The notes beneath the pieces were generated by a model that did no database searches, was not told the DNA's origin, and was given only the letters and a program-made list of their open reading frames with translations. The position numbers were made by a program, and so were the translations under genes. From contig DMYK01000449.1 of NCBI GenBank assembly GCA_003483675.1, positions 1-12,419 of the forward strand: 12,419 nucleotides of DNA, in the 5' to 3' direction. Each line of letters opens with the position of its first letter. The first letter of the stretch is position 1. The stretch is from Microcoleaceae cyanobacterium UBA11344. GTDB lineage: Bacteria; Cyanobacteriota; Cyanobacteriia; Cyanobacteriales; Microcoleaceae. Shown here piece after piece: positions 1 through 7,429 of this stretch.

Positions 1-233
1 ATGTAGTAGGGGCTGGCTTCTCCAGTTAGTATTTTTTCGCCGCTTTTGGGCTGGGGAAATTGGGAACAGTACCAGTCTGGGCCTTTGTCGAATTGTAAGT
101 CAAAATAATGTACTTCTTTTTGGGCGGCGGGGGCGATTTGGGGATGTTGGATCAGATAGTTGTACAGGGATGTTGTGCCGCCTTTTTGGACGCCGATGAT
201 GATGAAGTCGGGGGTTTTTGGGGTTTGTTTCAT
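1..233 (-). CDS. Sulfotransferase family protein, N-terminal part (runs off the window)
   Basis: Only the first 77 codons are present; the gene continues beyond base 1. The reading begins MKQTPKTPDFIIIGVQKGGT and continues TSLYNYL, which is the 5'-phosphosulfate-binding loop of PAPS-dependent sulfotransferases (about residues 14-24, with Lys17, Gly18-Gly19 and Thr20-Thr21-Ser22). It is followed by KEVHYFD (39-45) and, at the edge, GEASPYY, both usual in the heparan-sulfate/NodH-like branch. Such enzymes move sulfate from PAPS to a sugar or other hydroxyl or amine. The ATG at 231-233 is the natural start: an in-frame TAG lies 9 bases upstream (243-245) and the PAPS loop sits at the expected distance. 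I see no clear Shine-Dalgarno. It lies 174 bases downstream of the Uma2 gene on the same strand. Substrate unknown; proximity to the hps genes makes an extracellular polysaccharide possible, but that is inference. Confidence 0.85.
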   Translation of the reverse strand, partial: MKQTPKTPDFIIIGVQKGGTTSLYNYLIQHPQIAPAAQKEVHYFDLQFDKGPDWYCSQFPQPKSGEKILTGEASPYY

Positions 234-333
234 GGGTTGTAGCTAATGAAAATCGATCGCCATTTTAACCTCGATCGCACTTGGACGCAAAACCGGAAAT
301 TCGATCGCCCCGAACCAATTGCATTTCATATCT

Positions 334-399
334 AATCCGGTGGCATCGGAATTGATATTACCCACAGTCTGGACAGGGCATTGCCTAGTCCAGAGTTGC
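334..399 (+). repeat. Two-block dispersed repeat, left copy (block 1 then block 2)
   Basis: Block 1 (334-366, AATCCGGTGGCATCGG then AATTGATATTACCCACA) and block 2 (382-399, TGCCTAGTCCAGAGTTGC) recur on the opposite strand at 1108-1140 (32 of 33 identical) and 1160-1177 (18 of 18). There, read on that strand, the order is block 2 then block 1. Within this copy TCTGGAC (368-374) can pair with GTCCAGA (388-394), forming a hairpin just after the end of the Uma2 gene (stop at 408-410, leftward transcription). It may be a fragment of a tandem or mobile repeat family, and could also act as a weak transcript end. Confidence 0.75.
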
Positions 400-407
400 T
401 GCTATAT

Positions 408-1001
408 TCAAGGATTGAGAATGAGTGTAAGATCGAGCAGAAATCCGGGGAGTACATCTTCGCCAGAAAGTGTTGGCGGTTGGTCAAAAGAGAAATTAAT
501 CGTTTCTACATCCTGAGCAAGTCGATAGATTTCTACTAAGGGAGTCTGAGGGTCAATCAACCATCCCAAACGACAGCCATTAGCCCGGTAATCGAGCATT
601 TTTAAGCGCAATTTTTCGAGGGAATCAGTTTGCGATCGCAATTCGATGACAAAATCAGGACATAGGGGAGGAAACTTGCGCTTTTCTTCAATAGATAAAG
701 CTTCCCAGCGTTCTCGAAGTACCCAAGAAGCATCGGGAGAGCGTTTGCCGCCATTTGGCAATCGAAAGACTGTGGAAGAATCAAAAACTTTTCCTAATTT
801 AGTTTGACGATTCCACAAATTTAGGTCTGTAGTCAAATCGGAATTTCGGATGCCGCTTTCGCCGCCAGTTGGGGACATAATGATCAGTTCTCCTTCAGCA
901 GTTAGTTCAAATCGCCATTCTTCATTAGCAACAGACAGTTGATAAAATTGCTCGTCTGTTATTCCTACGGCGGTTGGTACGTTTAGGGTTAAAGTTTCCA
1001 T
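408..1001 (-). CDS. Uma2 family (DUF820) PD-(D/E)xK endonuclease-like protein
   Basis: A 197-residue protein of the usual Uma2 length. Uma2 proteins have a PD-(D/E)xK nuclease fold, occur in dozens of copies per cyanobacterial genome, and mostly have no known role. Family landmarks in order: an N-terminal TDEQFYQLSVANEEWRFEL stretch, GELIIMSPTGG (about 38-47), the RSPDASWV segment (Asp90), PDFVIELRSQTD (Glu120), a Lys134 helix (KMLDYRANG) and GWLIDP (146-151). Asp90, Glu120 and Lys134 are the probable metal and catalytic residues, so the active site appears intact. The start ATG (999-1001) gives a full-length domain. I see no strong Shine-Dalgarno; an A/T-rich TAAAAT-like -10 lies a few tens of bases upstream on this strand. 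The gene is enclosed by inverted repeat copies at 334-399 and 1108-1177. Membership of the family is clear; cellular function is not. Confidence 0.9.
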   Translation of the reverse strand: METLTLNVPTAVGITDEQFYQLSVANEEWRFELTAEGELIIMSPTGGESGIRNSDLTTDLNLWNRQTKLGKVFDSSTVFRLPNGGKRSPDASWVLRERWEALSIEEKRKFPPLCPDFVIELRSQTDSLEKLRLKMLDYRANGCRLGWLIDPQTPLVEIYRLAQDVETINFSFDQPPTLSGEDVLPGFLLDLTLILNP

Positions 1002-1042
1002 CGGTCATAGGGTGATTAATTAGGTTAATTTTATTTTAAATC

Positions 1043-1102
1043 TGTAGGGGCGGGTTTTACCAACAATCCCCAACTCCCACCAACAATCTACATCAACCCG
1101 CC
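1043..1102. repeat. Dispersed intergenic repeat, copy 1, with short inverted ends
   Basis: The copy opens with TGTAGGGGCGGGTTTTACCA (1043-1062) and ACAATC, has a second ACCAACAATC ten bases later (1079-1088) and ends in AACCCGCC (1095-1102). That end is the exact reverse complement of GGCGGGTT at 1049-1056. The same arrangement appears in copy 2 at 1351-1449, with 25 of 26 leading bases identical. The short inverted ends and two nearby copies suggest a small non-coding repeat family. Confidence 0.65.
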
Positions 1103-1107
1103 TCCGC

Positions 1108-1177
1108 TGTGGGTAAGATCAATTCCGATGCCACCGGATTTGCCATGCACGACAACAAGGCAACTCTGGACTAGGCA
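1108..1177 (-). repeat. Two-block dispersed repeat, right copy (inverted and permuted)
   Basis: Partner of the repeat at 334-399. On the minus strand, block 2 (1177-1160) comes first, then a 19-base spacer, then block 1 (1140-1108). In the left copy block 1 comes first, with a 15-base spacer. Both copies together fit a unit of about 85 bases cut at different points, so they look like permuted fragments of one tandem repeat. It begins only five bases after the previous repeat ends. Confidence 0.75.
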
Positions 1178-1350
1178 TTGGCCGTTTCTCTACCCCAAAA
1201 TAATCGATCGCGATCGCCCATTTTAGGTCCGATCGAACTTAATCTAGATTTGGGTCAAGATCAATGAGCTAGGATAGAGTGGAGTTACCTAAGCCCAAAT
1301 CCTTGCGGGGCAAATCTTTCGGGATAAAATATATCGCCCCCACCAGGGCT

Positions 1351-1449
1351 TGTAGGGGCGGATTTTACCAACAATCTCGGCCTTTGACCAATAATCTCGT
1401 ATACTTCGACACTTCGACTACGCTCTGTTACCGCTCAGTAACCCGCCCC
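1351..1449. repeat. Dispersed intergenic repeat, copy 2, carrying an internal insertion
   Basis: This copy has the same plan as 1043-1102: TGTAGGGGCGGATTTTACCA plus ACAATC (1351-1376), a 10-base spacer, ACCAATAATC (1387-1396) and a terminal AACCCGCCCC (1440-1449). Where copy 1 has 6 bases before its end, this copy has 43 (1397-1439). The extra DNA contains a direct 8-base duplication ACTTCGAC ACTTCGAC (1403-1418) and a small GTTAC/GTAAC inverted pair (1427-1431 and 1438-1442). The TTCGACTACGCTC type of sequence is, from memory, another common cyanobacterial intergenic repeat, so this may be a repeat within a repeat. Confidence 0.6.
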
Positions 1450-1623
1450 ACCCAACGGCAAATCGCGGGTTGTGGGTTGGTATATTTTATTTTTTGAGCC
1501 AAATAACAAATTTTGTGAATTTGTGCAACAGGGTGATATGAAAGTTGGCTAAAATGGGAATTATAAAACTGGGATCGTACTGTCAAGCAGTAACTACCTG
1601 CAATACCATCTCTGAAACTATTC

Positions 1624-1630
1624 AGGAAGG
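1624..1630 (+). promoter_or_regulatory. Shine-Dalgarno site for hpsA
   Basis: AGGAAGG ends five bases before the ATG at 1636. It supports this start, which leaves a 49-residue basic leader before the prepilin-like Gly-Phe junction. Confidence 0.75.
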
Positions 1631-1635
1631 CATCA

Positions 1636-4600
1636 ATGTTTAAAAGCAAATTATCCAAAGTTATCGTATCGCTGCTGCGGCGGATTGCTGGTGTGACTCG
1701 ATCGCGCGCAAAGCGGCTAATGAGAGCAATGCTACGATCGCTCATAGCAATGGGCCGACGGGCAAATTTGCCAGTGGCGGGGTTTGTGCTCCCGACGGTG
1801 ACGATGGTGTTGCTGGTGGTGATTTTGCTGACTATTGCGATTACTCTGCGATCGTTCGATCGGGCTAATATGGCTCGTAACGTGCGCGTGAACCAGCAGG
1901 TGCTGGCGGCCGCGACTCCCGCGATCGATCGGGCGAAAGCGAAAATTCAGTTCCTGCTAGAGCAAACCCAGGATCGGGGTACTCCTTCTGATGCAGAATT
2001 GTACTTTCCGATCGCCAACCCCAAATCCACAAGTGGAAGTGCAGTTCCCGATAGTTATACCTTTGGGGACGAGGATCGCCTGAAACTTAAGTATGACCTA
2101 GACGGTAGCGGTGGCATAAGTCCCGATCTTAAGGTTAACGATACTGGCTTTAATCTCGAAACCAATGAATCTATAAATACTGCGTGGAGATATCCCGTCG
2201 ATACAAATGGCGATGGCAAATTTGACAATTTTACCCTCTACGGCATATTCTTCCGCACCCCCCCAAGAGACGATACGCCCAAAAGCCCTACTTTGGGCGA
2301 CTTCTTAAGAAAAAGAGAGCCGTTGGAAGCAAGAAAGCCACCGCAGAGGAAACTTAAGGCTGGTTGCGAACAGGGTGGAGGTACTGTCGCTACTTTAGCG
2401 GGGGACTCAGGCTGGTACAGGATAGATGGCAAACTTAAAAAAAGTTTTTTCGTTTATACAGTTAACGTACCGATGACAGCAGCAGATGTTGCTGCCAATC
2501 CTAGTAAACCGTATCAAGCATTCACAGGAACTTCTAGCATTTCAGCCCTGGAATATCAGCAAGACCAAGCTCTTATTCCGATCCCCAACAACGCGGTTGT
2601 TTATGAAAACGATCTAGACATATCGCCGGGACCTCCGTTGAATCTAAACGGGCGGATATTCACAAACAGTAATTTGCTAGTGACAGGGTTTAATAATCCT
2701 AACAGCATAAAACTGTATCAGGTCAGCAGCCCAGATTCTTGTTTCTACGAACAAGAAGGTAGCAAAATTGTTGTGGCTGGTAATGTAGTAAATGGTTGGT
2801 CTGGTAACAACGAGGTTAAGAATGCAGTGGACGTGCACCTTTTCAAAAAAGGTAGCCTCCCTACGAGCGGAAAAAACGCATTCATGCTGAGTAAAAAATT
2901 AGAAATTAAGGCGGGTACAGCGGAATCAACTAACGATTCTAGATTGAATGTTCTTTACAACGACGAAGCCTATACAAAGCGCCTATCTTTGCTAGTAGAA
3001 GCGCAGTTGGGAGACCCCGCCAGTCCCAACCCGGAGGCTAACGATCCGTTGTCAGTGCGGCAGCGACTGCAAAGCCAAGATCGCAAACAAGCGCTGACAG
3101 AATATTTTAAGCAGATGCTCCGCAAGGTTCCCTATGCGGAAGTGCCACTTGGAGGAGACGCAACGGCGGGCTACGGTCTTCCGTGGTCAACACCAGCCGG
3201 AACCCCACCCATTCTAGAAAGCAAAGAGACCCTAAGACCTGTAGAAAAATGGACTTTTCTCGACTCAAAAACCCCAATCAACCTAACGCCTAGTCAGCTA
3301 GAAGCAACAGACCCCTCAAAAGAACCTGAAGAAGAGCAATTTCTGGGCGATCGCGTTGTGGTAGGCAACAACCTACCAGCCAAGAGATGGGACGCCACCA
3401 AATCCGAATTTACCAGTAAGCCGGAAGAAATACCAGAAGCGAATGATAAGTGGAATTCGATCGACCCCCCAGATCCTAATTTTCCGCGCACTCGATCGTC
3501 CCAGGTGACAAAGATCGCTGATGTAGGAGCGACCGATCGCAACGGTTATTGGGAACAAGAAGCGGCGAGAAACCCGAAAAATCCCCTGGATGGCATTGGC
3601 GGTTTGCGCGTCATTACTGGTGCAGGGGTTTACGATCGCACTAATTCATTCCTGCCGCCCCCTAGCTGGCAAGCTCTTGTTAACGGTACATTCGGTACAA
3701 AAAGCGGCCCCGTATCGATCGCTACCCCTTTTGCTGCCGCAAATACTTACGACGACCCAGCAACGCCCGCCATTGAGCAGTACCGTGTCGTCTGGCCGGA
3801 CTCCATGCCGATGTCACCGCTGGGGCCGGGGTCACAAGTATATGATAATATTACCGCTGATCCTGATCCGAACAATCACTGGACTCCCTTCCCAGCTTCG
3901 TCTAGTTCTACCGATATCAGCGCAAGTCTCCCATCAGCAGTCGCCTCTACTACTCTACTTCCAGGTATTGTTGAGCAGGCTACCACCGCTAAGAAATATG
4001 CCAAGGGCGATTTACGGATGCGGGCAACGGTAGTTTATCACTATAAAGATAATCCCCCGGCCAAGGGAGAGTTGAATGACAAACCGCTGGCCTGCGTCAG
4101 CAGCTATTACGACCCTAGCAACGCTTCCACAGCGAGAAACATCTCGACGGGAAGCCTACCCGATGTCAGCGGCCAGCTAACGCCTTCACCAGGACTGGGA
4201 ACACGGCAAGCCTTTATCGGCTCCAACAACGGTATCACCTACGGCCCCCCGAAAGCGCGACCGGGTGCTTCAACGCTTTCTGCTACAACAGGCTTGCTTA
4301 GTGGTGGAGATCCAATTTTGGTGGCCCAGGCAAACTTGGTCTTCCCCGACGGTCGGTTTGCTAATAAGCCGTTGAGAGATGCTCTTCAGAAAGCAGACAC
4401 CGATCGCAATTTGGCAGAAAAAGCTGCGATCGACTCAACGAATTGCGCGCTACAGATACTTAAGGGCGAACTCACACCCAATCCGGCACTGATTCCTCAC
4501 GGGGCTATCCAAGAAGTAGCATTTTTGAATGCCAGAGAAATCAAGGCGATCGATCGTGATGACCCGGCTACCAACGTTAACGAAGCCTTTACGCTGAGCA

Positions 4601-6669
4601 GTCCTCTAACAACTATTGGAACAGCAAAACCAGCAAATCTAACAGGGGATTACAATCAGCCCTTAGAAGAACGGCAACCCCTAGAAATTCGTGCCACTCA
4701 GATAGACCTCAATGTACTGCGAAGGACTAAATTTGGAACGGACGAGTATTTACTGCCAAACAGCGGGATTATATATGCCAGCCGAGATGATGCCCTGCCC
4801 GATCGCAGTGCTCGCCCTGGTCTTGCCGCAGGTGGCATAGATGAAAGTAGCAGCGCAACAGTCAGCCCCACAGATTCCCGGCTAGACCCTACTCGCAAGC
4901 CCAACGGAATTCTACTTGTGAATGGTAAGGAACTAGGCAGATTTCCTGGTTCCTCCGCTACTGTGGCGGATGTAGTCATGGAAAAGGGGCTGACTTTGGC
5001 ATCTAATTTGCCCGTTTACATCAAAGACGAATTTAACCCTCACTCCGGCGAAGAGTTTACTCAGGCAGTGGGTGATTGGAGTGCCTTTTATGATCGCACA
5101 GCCGCAAACCTCAATAAGAACTTTGCCTGTCGCCCAAACGACCCCAGATTAGGTGGTAAATGTACAACAGGCGACACCTGGCGTCCCGCAAACATACTGG
5201 CAGATGCTGTCACCTTGCTTTCAAAAAATTACCGTTTTGGCTTCCGCAACGAGGGAGATTTTGACCTGAGAAATAATGCCGGTGCTGCTGCTGTAATGCT
5301 TCGCAAACAGCAAGGATTTTTCAACAACAACTTTGTGACAAACGGACTTTCCAGCGGGGCGTTTGCAGACGACGGCAATTTACTAGGTACCACAAATCCT
5401 GGCCCTACTAAATTGACAGACGCTAACTATGTCACCACATCTCCCCCCATTACAAGTTCTTACTTCAACAACTTTGTCACCCCCGTGCAGCGACGCGGGG
5501 AATTCCCAGAGTATTTAATGGAGGTTTGTAACAAAATCCCCGTTTCTGCCTGTACGGATAGCGACTGGTATGTAAATCCGCTGCTGGGGACTCCTAAGAG
5601 GGCCGCTACTACCATTACCGGTGCAGACTTTATACCCGGAGCCGGAACCACAGCTACCCCGCCAGCACCAGAATTGCAACGCTTCCCCCGCCGTGTTGCT
5701 TTTAAGAGAGATGCTAGCCAGAAGCTGACTTCGACATCTGCTCCTGTACCATTAGGGATTATTGGCACAGGAACATCGGCTACGGTGTCTGACAGTACAT
5801 ATCAAAACACAGCTAATTCTCTGTGGTTTGCGACGACTGCTGCGTCTGGCGGTACTACCGTGACTTACGGTTCAGACAACTTTCCCTATGTGTTTAACCA
5901 GGAGCCGAAGGACGGGAGCGGTGCAGATCTGCCACAATTAGCCACAGAACCAAAGTGGCAGCCACTACTCATGCCGATTTTGCAGATCCAAACTGTGACG
6001 GCGGCTAGTTCATCGACCACCTTGCCAGCAGGTGCTGGTGTTGTGAGGGCGACCGGGTGGATAACGAGGGCTGTAAACACAACATTTAATATGGTCGTAG
6101 GCTCGAACGATACTCCTTCGCGATCGCTCGGTAATGTCGGTGACTTTAACGGCGGTCTGCAAAACTTGCCCCGCTTCTTGGAAAGCTGGGATTCCGGGGC
6201 AGTTTCCACAAACATCCAGGGTTCCTTTATTCAGTTCGGTCGGAGCGCCTACAGCACCGCGCCCTATATCCCGATTCTAGATCCGGCGGCTTCGCAGCAG
6301 ACAGATCCACTTACTAAGTTGCGGAGTCTTTTCGACTCACCGCCAAGCTCACCGAGCAGCGGTGTTCTAAGAGCTTTATACAGAACTGATGCCGGTGCCG
6401 GTAGCCTTCCCTTTTTCACCCCTCCTGCTCGGAATTGGGGTTATGACTTGGGCTTGCTATCTCAGCCACCCGACTTGTTTACACGAAAGTTCACGACTCC
6501 TCCCACAAAACGCACCCCGGACGAGTATTTCCTGGAAGTACCTCGCGATGATGACTGGGTACAAACATTGTTGTGTGCTTTCCTTGATGACACTGCGGGG
6601 ACAACGAAAGCTGTCACTGGCAATTTGCGCCCAACAGATTCATTCTGCAAATCTAAAGCAGGTGCCTAA
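1636..6669 (+). CDS. hpsA: HpsA-like giant pseudopilin-like exported protein (hormogonium polysaccharide locus)
   Basis: This 1677-residue protein resembles HpsA, first gene of the Nostoc punctiforme hps locus needed for hormogonium motility and polysaccharide secretion. An Arg/Lys-rich leader (1-49) ends in AG, then FVLPTVTMVLL begins a transmembrane helix (about 50-72). The RSFDRANMARNVRVNQQ stretch and AAATPAIDRA (91-100) resemble the start of PilX-type minor pilins. Mature position 5 is Thr54, not the usual Glu, as in GspK-type tip pseudopilins. Two EF-hand-like calcium loops follow: DLDGSGGIS (154-162) and DTNGDGKFD (189-197). The remaining roughly 1450 residues are rich in Ser, Thr, Pro and Asn, contain few Cys and show no repeats or catalytic motif I recognise; they should lie outside the cytoplasmic membrane. 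The gene is first of a probable operon, and hpsB starts 2 bases after its stop. A tip or adhesin-like role is inferred. The name rests on overall resemblance, gene order and size. Confidence 0.85.
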   Translation: MFKSKLSKVIVSLLRRIAGVTRSRAKRLMRAMLRSLIAMGRRANLPVAGFVLPTVTMVLLVVILLTIAITLRSFDRANMARNVRVNQQVLAAATPAIDRAKAKIQFLLEQTQDRGTPSDAELYFPIANPKSTSGSAVPDSYTFGDEDRLKLKYDLDGSGGISPDLKVNDTGFNLETNESINTAWRYPVDTNGDGKFDNFTLYGIFFRTPPRDDTPKSPTLGDFLRKREPLEARKPPQRKLKAGCEQGGGTVATLAGDSGWYRIDGKLKKSFFVYTVNVPMTAADVAANPSKPYQAFTGTSSISALEYQQDQALIPIPNNAVVYENDLDISPGPPLNLNGRIFTNSNLLVTGFNNPNSIKLYQVSSPDSCFYEQEGSKIVVAGNVVNGWSGNNEVKNAVDVHLFKKGSLPTSGKNAFMLSKKLEIKAGTAESTNDSRLNVLYNDEAYTKRLSLLVEAQLGDPASPNPEANDPLSVRQRLQSQDRKQALTEYFKQMLRKVPYAEVPLGGDATAGYGLPWSTPAGTPPILESKETLRPVEKWTFLDSKTPINLTPSQLEATDPSKEPEEEQFLGDRVVVGNNLPAKRWDATKSEFTSKPEEIPEANDKWNSIDPPDPNFPRTRSSQVTKIADVGATDRNGYWEQEAARNPKNPLDGIGGLRVITGAGVYDRTNSFLPPPSWQALVNGTFGTKSGPVSIATPFAAANTYDDPATPAIEQYRVVWPDSMPMSPLGPGSQVYDNITADPDPNNHWTPFPASSSSTDISASLPSAVASTTLLPGIVEQATTAKKYAKGDLRMRATVVYHYKDNPPAKGELNDKPLACVSSYYDPSNASTARNISTGSLPDVSGQLTPSPGLGTRQAFIGSNNGITYGPPKARPGASTLSATTGLLSGGDPILVAQANLVFPDGRFANKPLRDALQKADTDRNLAEKAAIDSTNCALQILKGELTPNPALIPHGAIQEVAFLNAREIKAIDRDDPATNVNEAFTLSSPLTTIGTAKPANLTGDYNQPLEERQPLEIRATQIDLNVLRRTKFGTDEYLLPNSGIIYASRDDALPDRSARPGLAAGGIDESSSATVSPTDSRLDPTRKPNGILLVNGKELGRFPGSSATVADVVMEKGLTLASNLPVYIKDEFNPHSGEEFTQAVGDWSAFYDRTAANLNKNFACRPNDPRLGGKCTTGDTWRPANILADAVTLLSKNYRFGFRNEGDFDLRNNAGAAAVMLRKQQGFFNNNFVTNGLSSGAFADDGNLLGTTNPGPTKLTDANYVTTSPPITSSYFNNFVTPVQRRGEFPEYLMEVCNKIPVSACTDSDWYVNPLLGTPKRAATTITGADFIPGAGTTATPPAPELQRFPRRVAFKRDASQKLTSTSAPVPLGIIGTGTSATVSDSTYQNTANSLWFATTAASGGTTVTYGSDNFPYVFNQEPKDGSGADLPQLATEPKWQPLLMPILQIQTVTAASSSTTLPAGAGVVRATGWITRAVNTTFNMVVGSNDTPSRSLGNVGDFNGGLQNLPRFLESWDSGAVSTNIQGSFIQFGRSAYSTAPYIPILDPAASQQTDPLTKLRSLFDSPPSSPSSGVLRALYRTDAGAGSLPFFTPPARNWGYDLGLLSQPPDLFTRKFTTPPTKRTPDEYFLEVPRDDDWVQTLLCAFLDDTAGTTKAVTGNLRPTDSFCKSKAGA

Positions 6670-6671
6670 TC

Positions 6672-7370
6672 ATGAATAAACTACTAAAAGACAACAGCTA
6701 CTCGCAACCCTTGTTATTCGAGGGAGCAAAGACAGAAACAGAATTCAGCGGCCAGCGGGCCGAGAGTAAATCTGGGAGTTGCGCCCAAAAATCGAAGCCA
6801 CAAGATTCTGGCTACACGATTATGGAGTCATTGGTAGCGATGGTTGTGGTTTCGGTACTGATGATTGCGATCGCCCCGGTGATGGCCTACTCAGTAGCAA
6901 TTCGCGTCCAAGCGCGGCGGATCGAACTGGCTGCGATGGCGGGGAGAGCTTACGTTGACGCTCTGAGAGCGGGGGCGATCAAATCGACAGATACAGGTTT
7001 CCCTGTCGCAGATCCTGCTACTATTCCTGCTGCTCCTACAAACCCTGCTATTTTGTACTGCGTTGACACGGATGGGGGAGGTTGTACTGGCAACAAAGAC
7101 TTTTATATTCAGGGTGTTCGTCCCCCAAATACAGGAACCACTATTCCCACAGACACAGGCTACAACCTGATTGTGCGGGTTTACCGGGCCGACGGGTTTA
7201 CCGGAAAGCCGATGACAACTACACAGCAATCAGTTGCTAATTCCGCTCTTGGCAATCCTCAAGCGCCTTTGGTGGTAATGCAATCACAAATTCCCCCTAC
7301 TACAGGAGAGGCCTCCTCCTATGGATCGTTGTGCGATCGCCTCAAAGATGGTTCTCTAAAGTGTCACTAG
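6672..7370 (+). CDS. hpsB: HpsB-like pseudopilin (GspI/PilV-like)
   Basis: A 232-residue minor pseudopilin. The prepilin peptidase junction is G47|YTIMES, with Glu52 at mature position 5 and a hydrophobic helix to about residue 74, then the amphipathic stretch RVQARRIELAAMAGRAYVDALR. The ESLVAM sequence is typical of GspI/PilV-type proteins. The leader of 47 hydrophilic residues is unusually long. The globular part has four Cys (130, 138, 221, 231); the pair in YCVDTDGGGC and the pair at the C-terminus could form disulfides in the periplasm. The ATG lies 2 bases after the hpsA stop, with AGGTG (6660-6664) inside the end of hpsA as a likely ribosome site, so translation is probably coupled. 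Known hps gene order (A, B, C) supports the name. Confidence 0.82.
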   Translation: MNKLLKDNSYSQPLLFEGAKTETEFSGQRAESKSGSCAQKSKPQDSGYTIMESLVAMVVVSVLMIAIAPVMAYSVAIRVQARRIELAAMAGRAYVDALRAGAIKSTDTGFPVADPATIPAAPTNPAILYCVDTDGGGCTGNKDFYIQGVRPPNTGTTIPTDTGYNLIVRVYRADGFTGKPMTTTQQSVANSALGNPQAPLVVMQSQIPPTTGEASSYGSLCDRLKDGSLKCH

Positions 7371-7413
7371 CAAATTCCTTGTTATTAGATTAAAATCGCT
7401 CCCCCCATTTGAC

Positions 7414-7420
7414 AAAGGAA
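7414..7420 (+). promoter_or_regulatory. Shine-Dalgarno site deciding the hpsC start
   Basis: AAAGGAA lies 9 bases before the ATG at 7430. It overlaps the first codons of a possible TTG start at 7409, which has no site of its own, so the ATG is preferred. Confidence 0.65.
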
Positions 7421-7429
7421 ACAGTCAAA

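Larger units (their letters stand above)
1002..1635. other. Gene-free intergenic stretch upstream of hpsA
   Basis: I see no convincing gene in these 634 bases. They lie between the divergent Uma2 and hpsA genes, so they must hold both promoters. Roughly 1043-1177 and 1351-1449 are repeat DNA (listed separately). A HIP1 octamer lies at 1210-1217. The last 130 bases, nearest hpsA, are A/T-rich and non-repetitive and are the likeliest place for the hpsA promoter. A TATAAA at 1562-1567 is a possible -10, but no well-spaced -35 precedes it, so I do not call a promoter. A regulator or alternative sigma factor may be needed. Confidence 0.6.

Noticed and set aside
250..285. Resemblance between CGATCGCCATTTTA...CGATCGCACTT here and a similar stretch at about 1211-1240, with a faint reverse match near 9513-9530
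   Set aside because: Matches are short and built on GATCGC words that are over-represented in this genome, so chance is likely.
319..516. 65-codon open frame overlapping the end of the Uma2 gene
   Set aside because: It reads through the dispersed repeat and the antisense of a well-supported gene.
1043..1449. CRISPR-like array from repeated CAACAATC words
   Set aside because: Spacing is irregular, repeats are too short and few, and no cas genes are nearby.
1279..1497. 72-codon open frame upstream of hpsA
   Set aside because: Most of it is the repeat at 1351-1449; the translation looks random.
1562..1567. TATAAA as the -10 box of hpsA
   Set aside because: No -35 at suitable spacing; the nearest TTGGCT is only 11 bases away. 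A/T-rich DNA makes such hexamers common.
5886..6215. Antisense open frame of 109 codons within hpsA (and similar ones elsewhere in hpsA and ftsI)
   Set aside because: Shadow of a strong coding frame; no ribosome site or protein motif.
7409..7429. TTG start for hpsC giving seven extra residues
   Set aside because: It has no Shine-Dalgarno of its own and overlaps the AAAGGAA site that fits the ATG at 7430.
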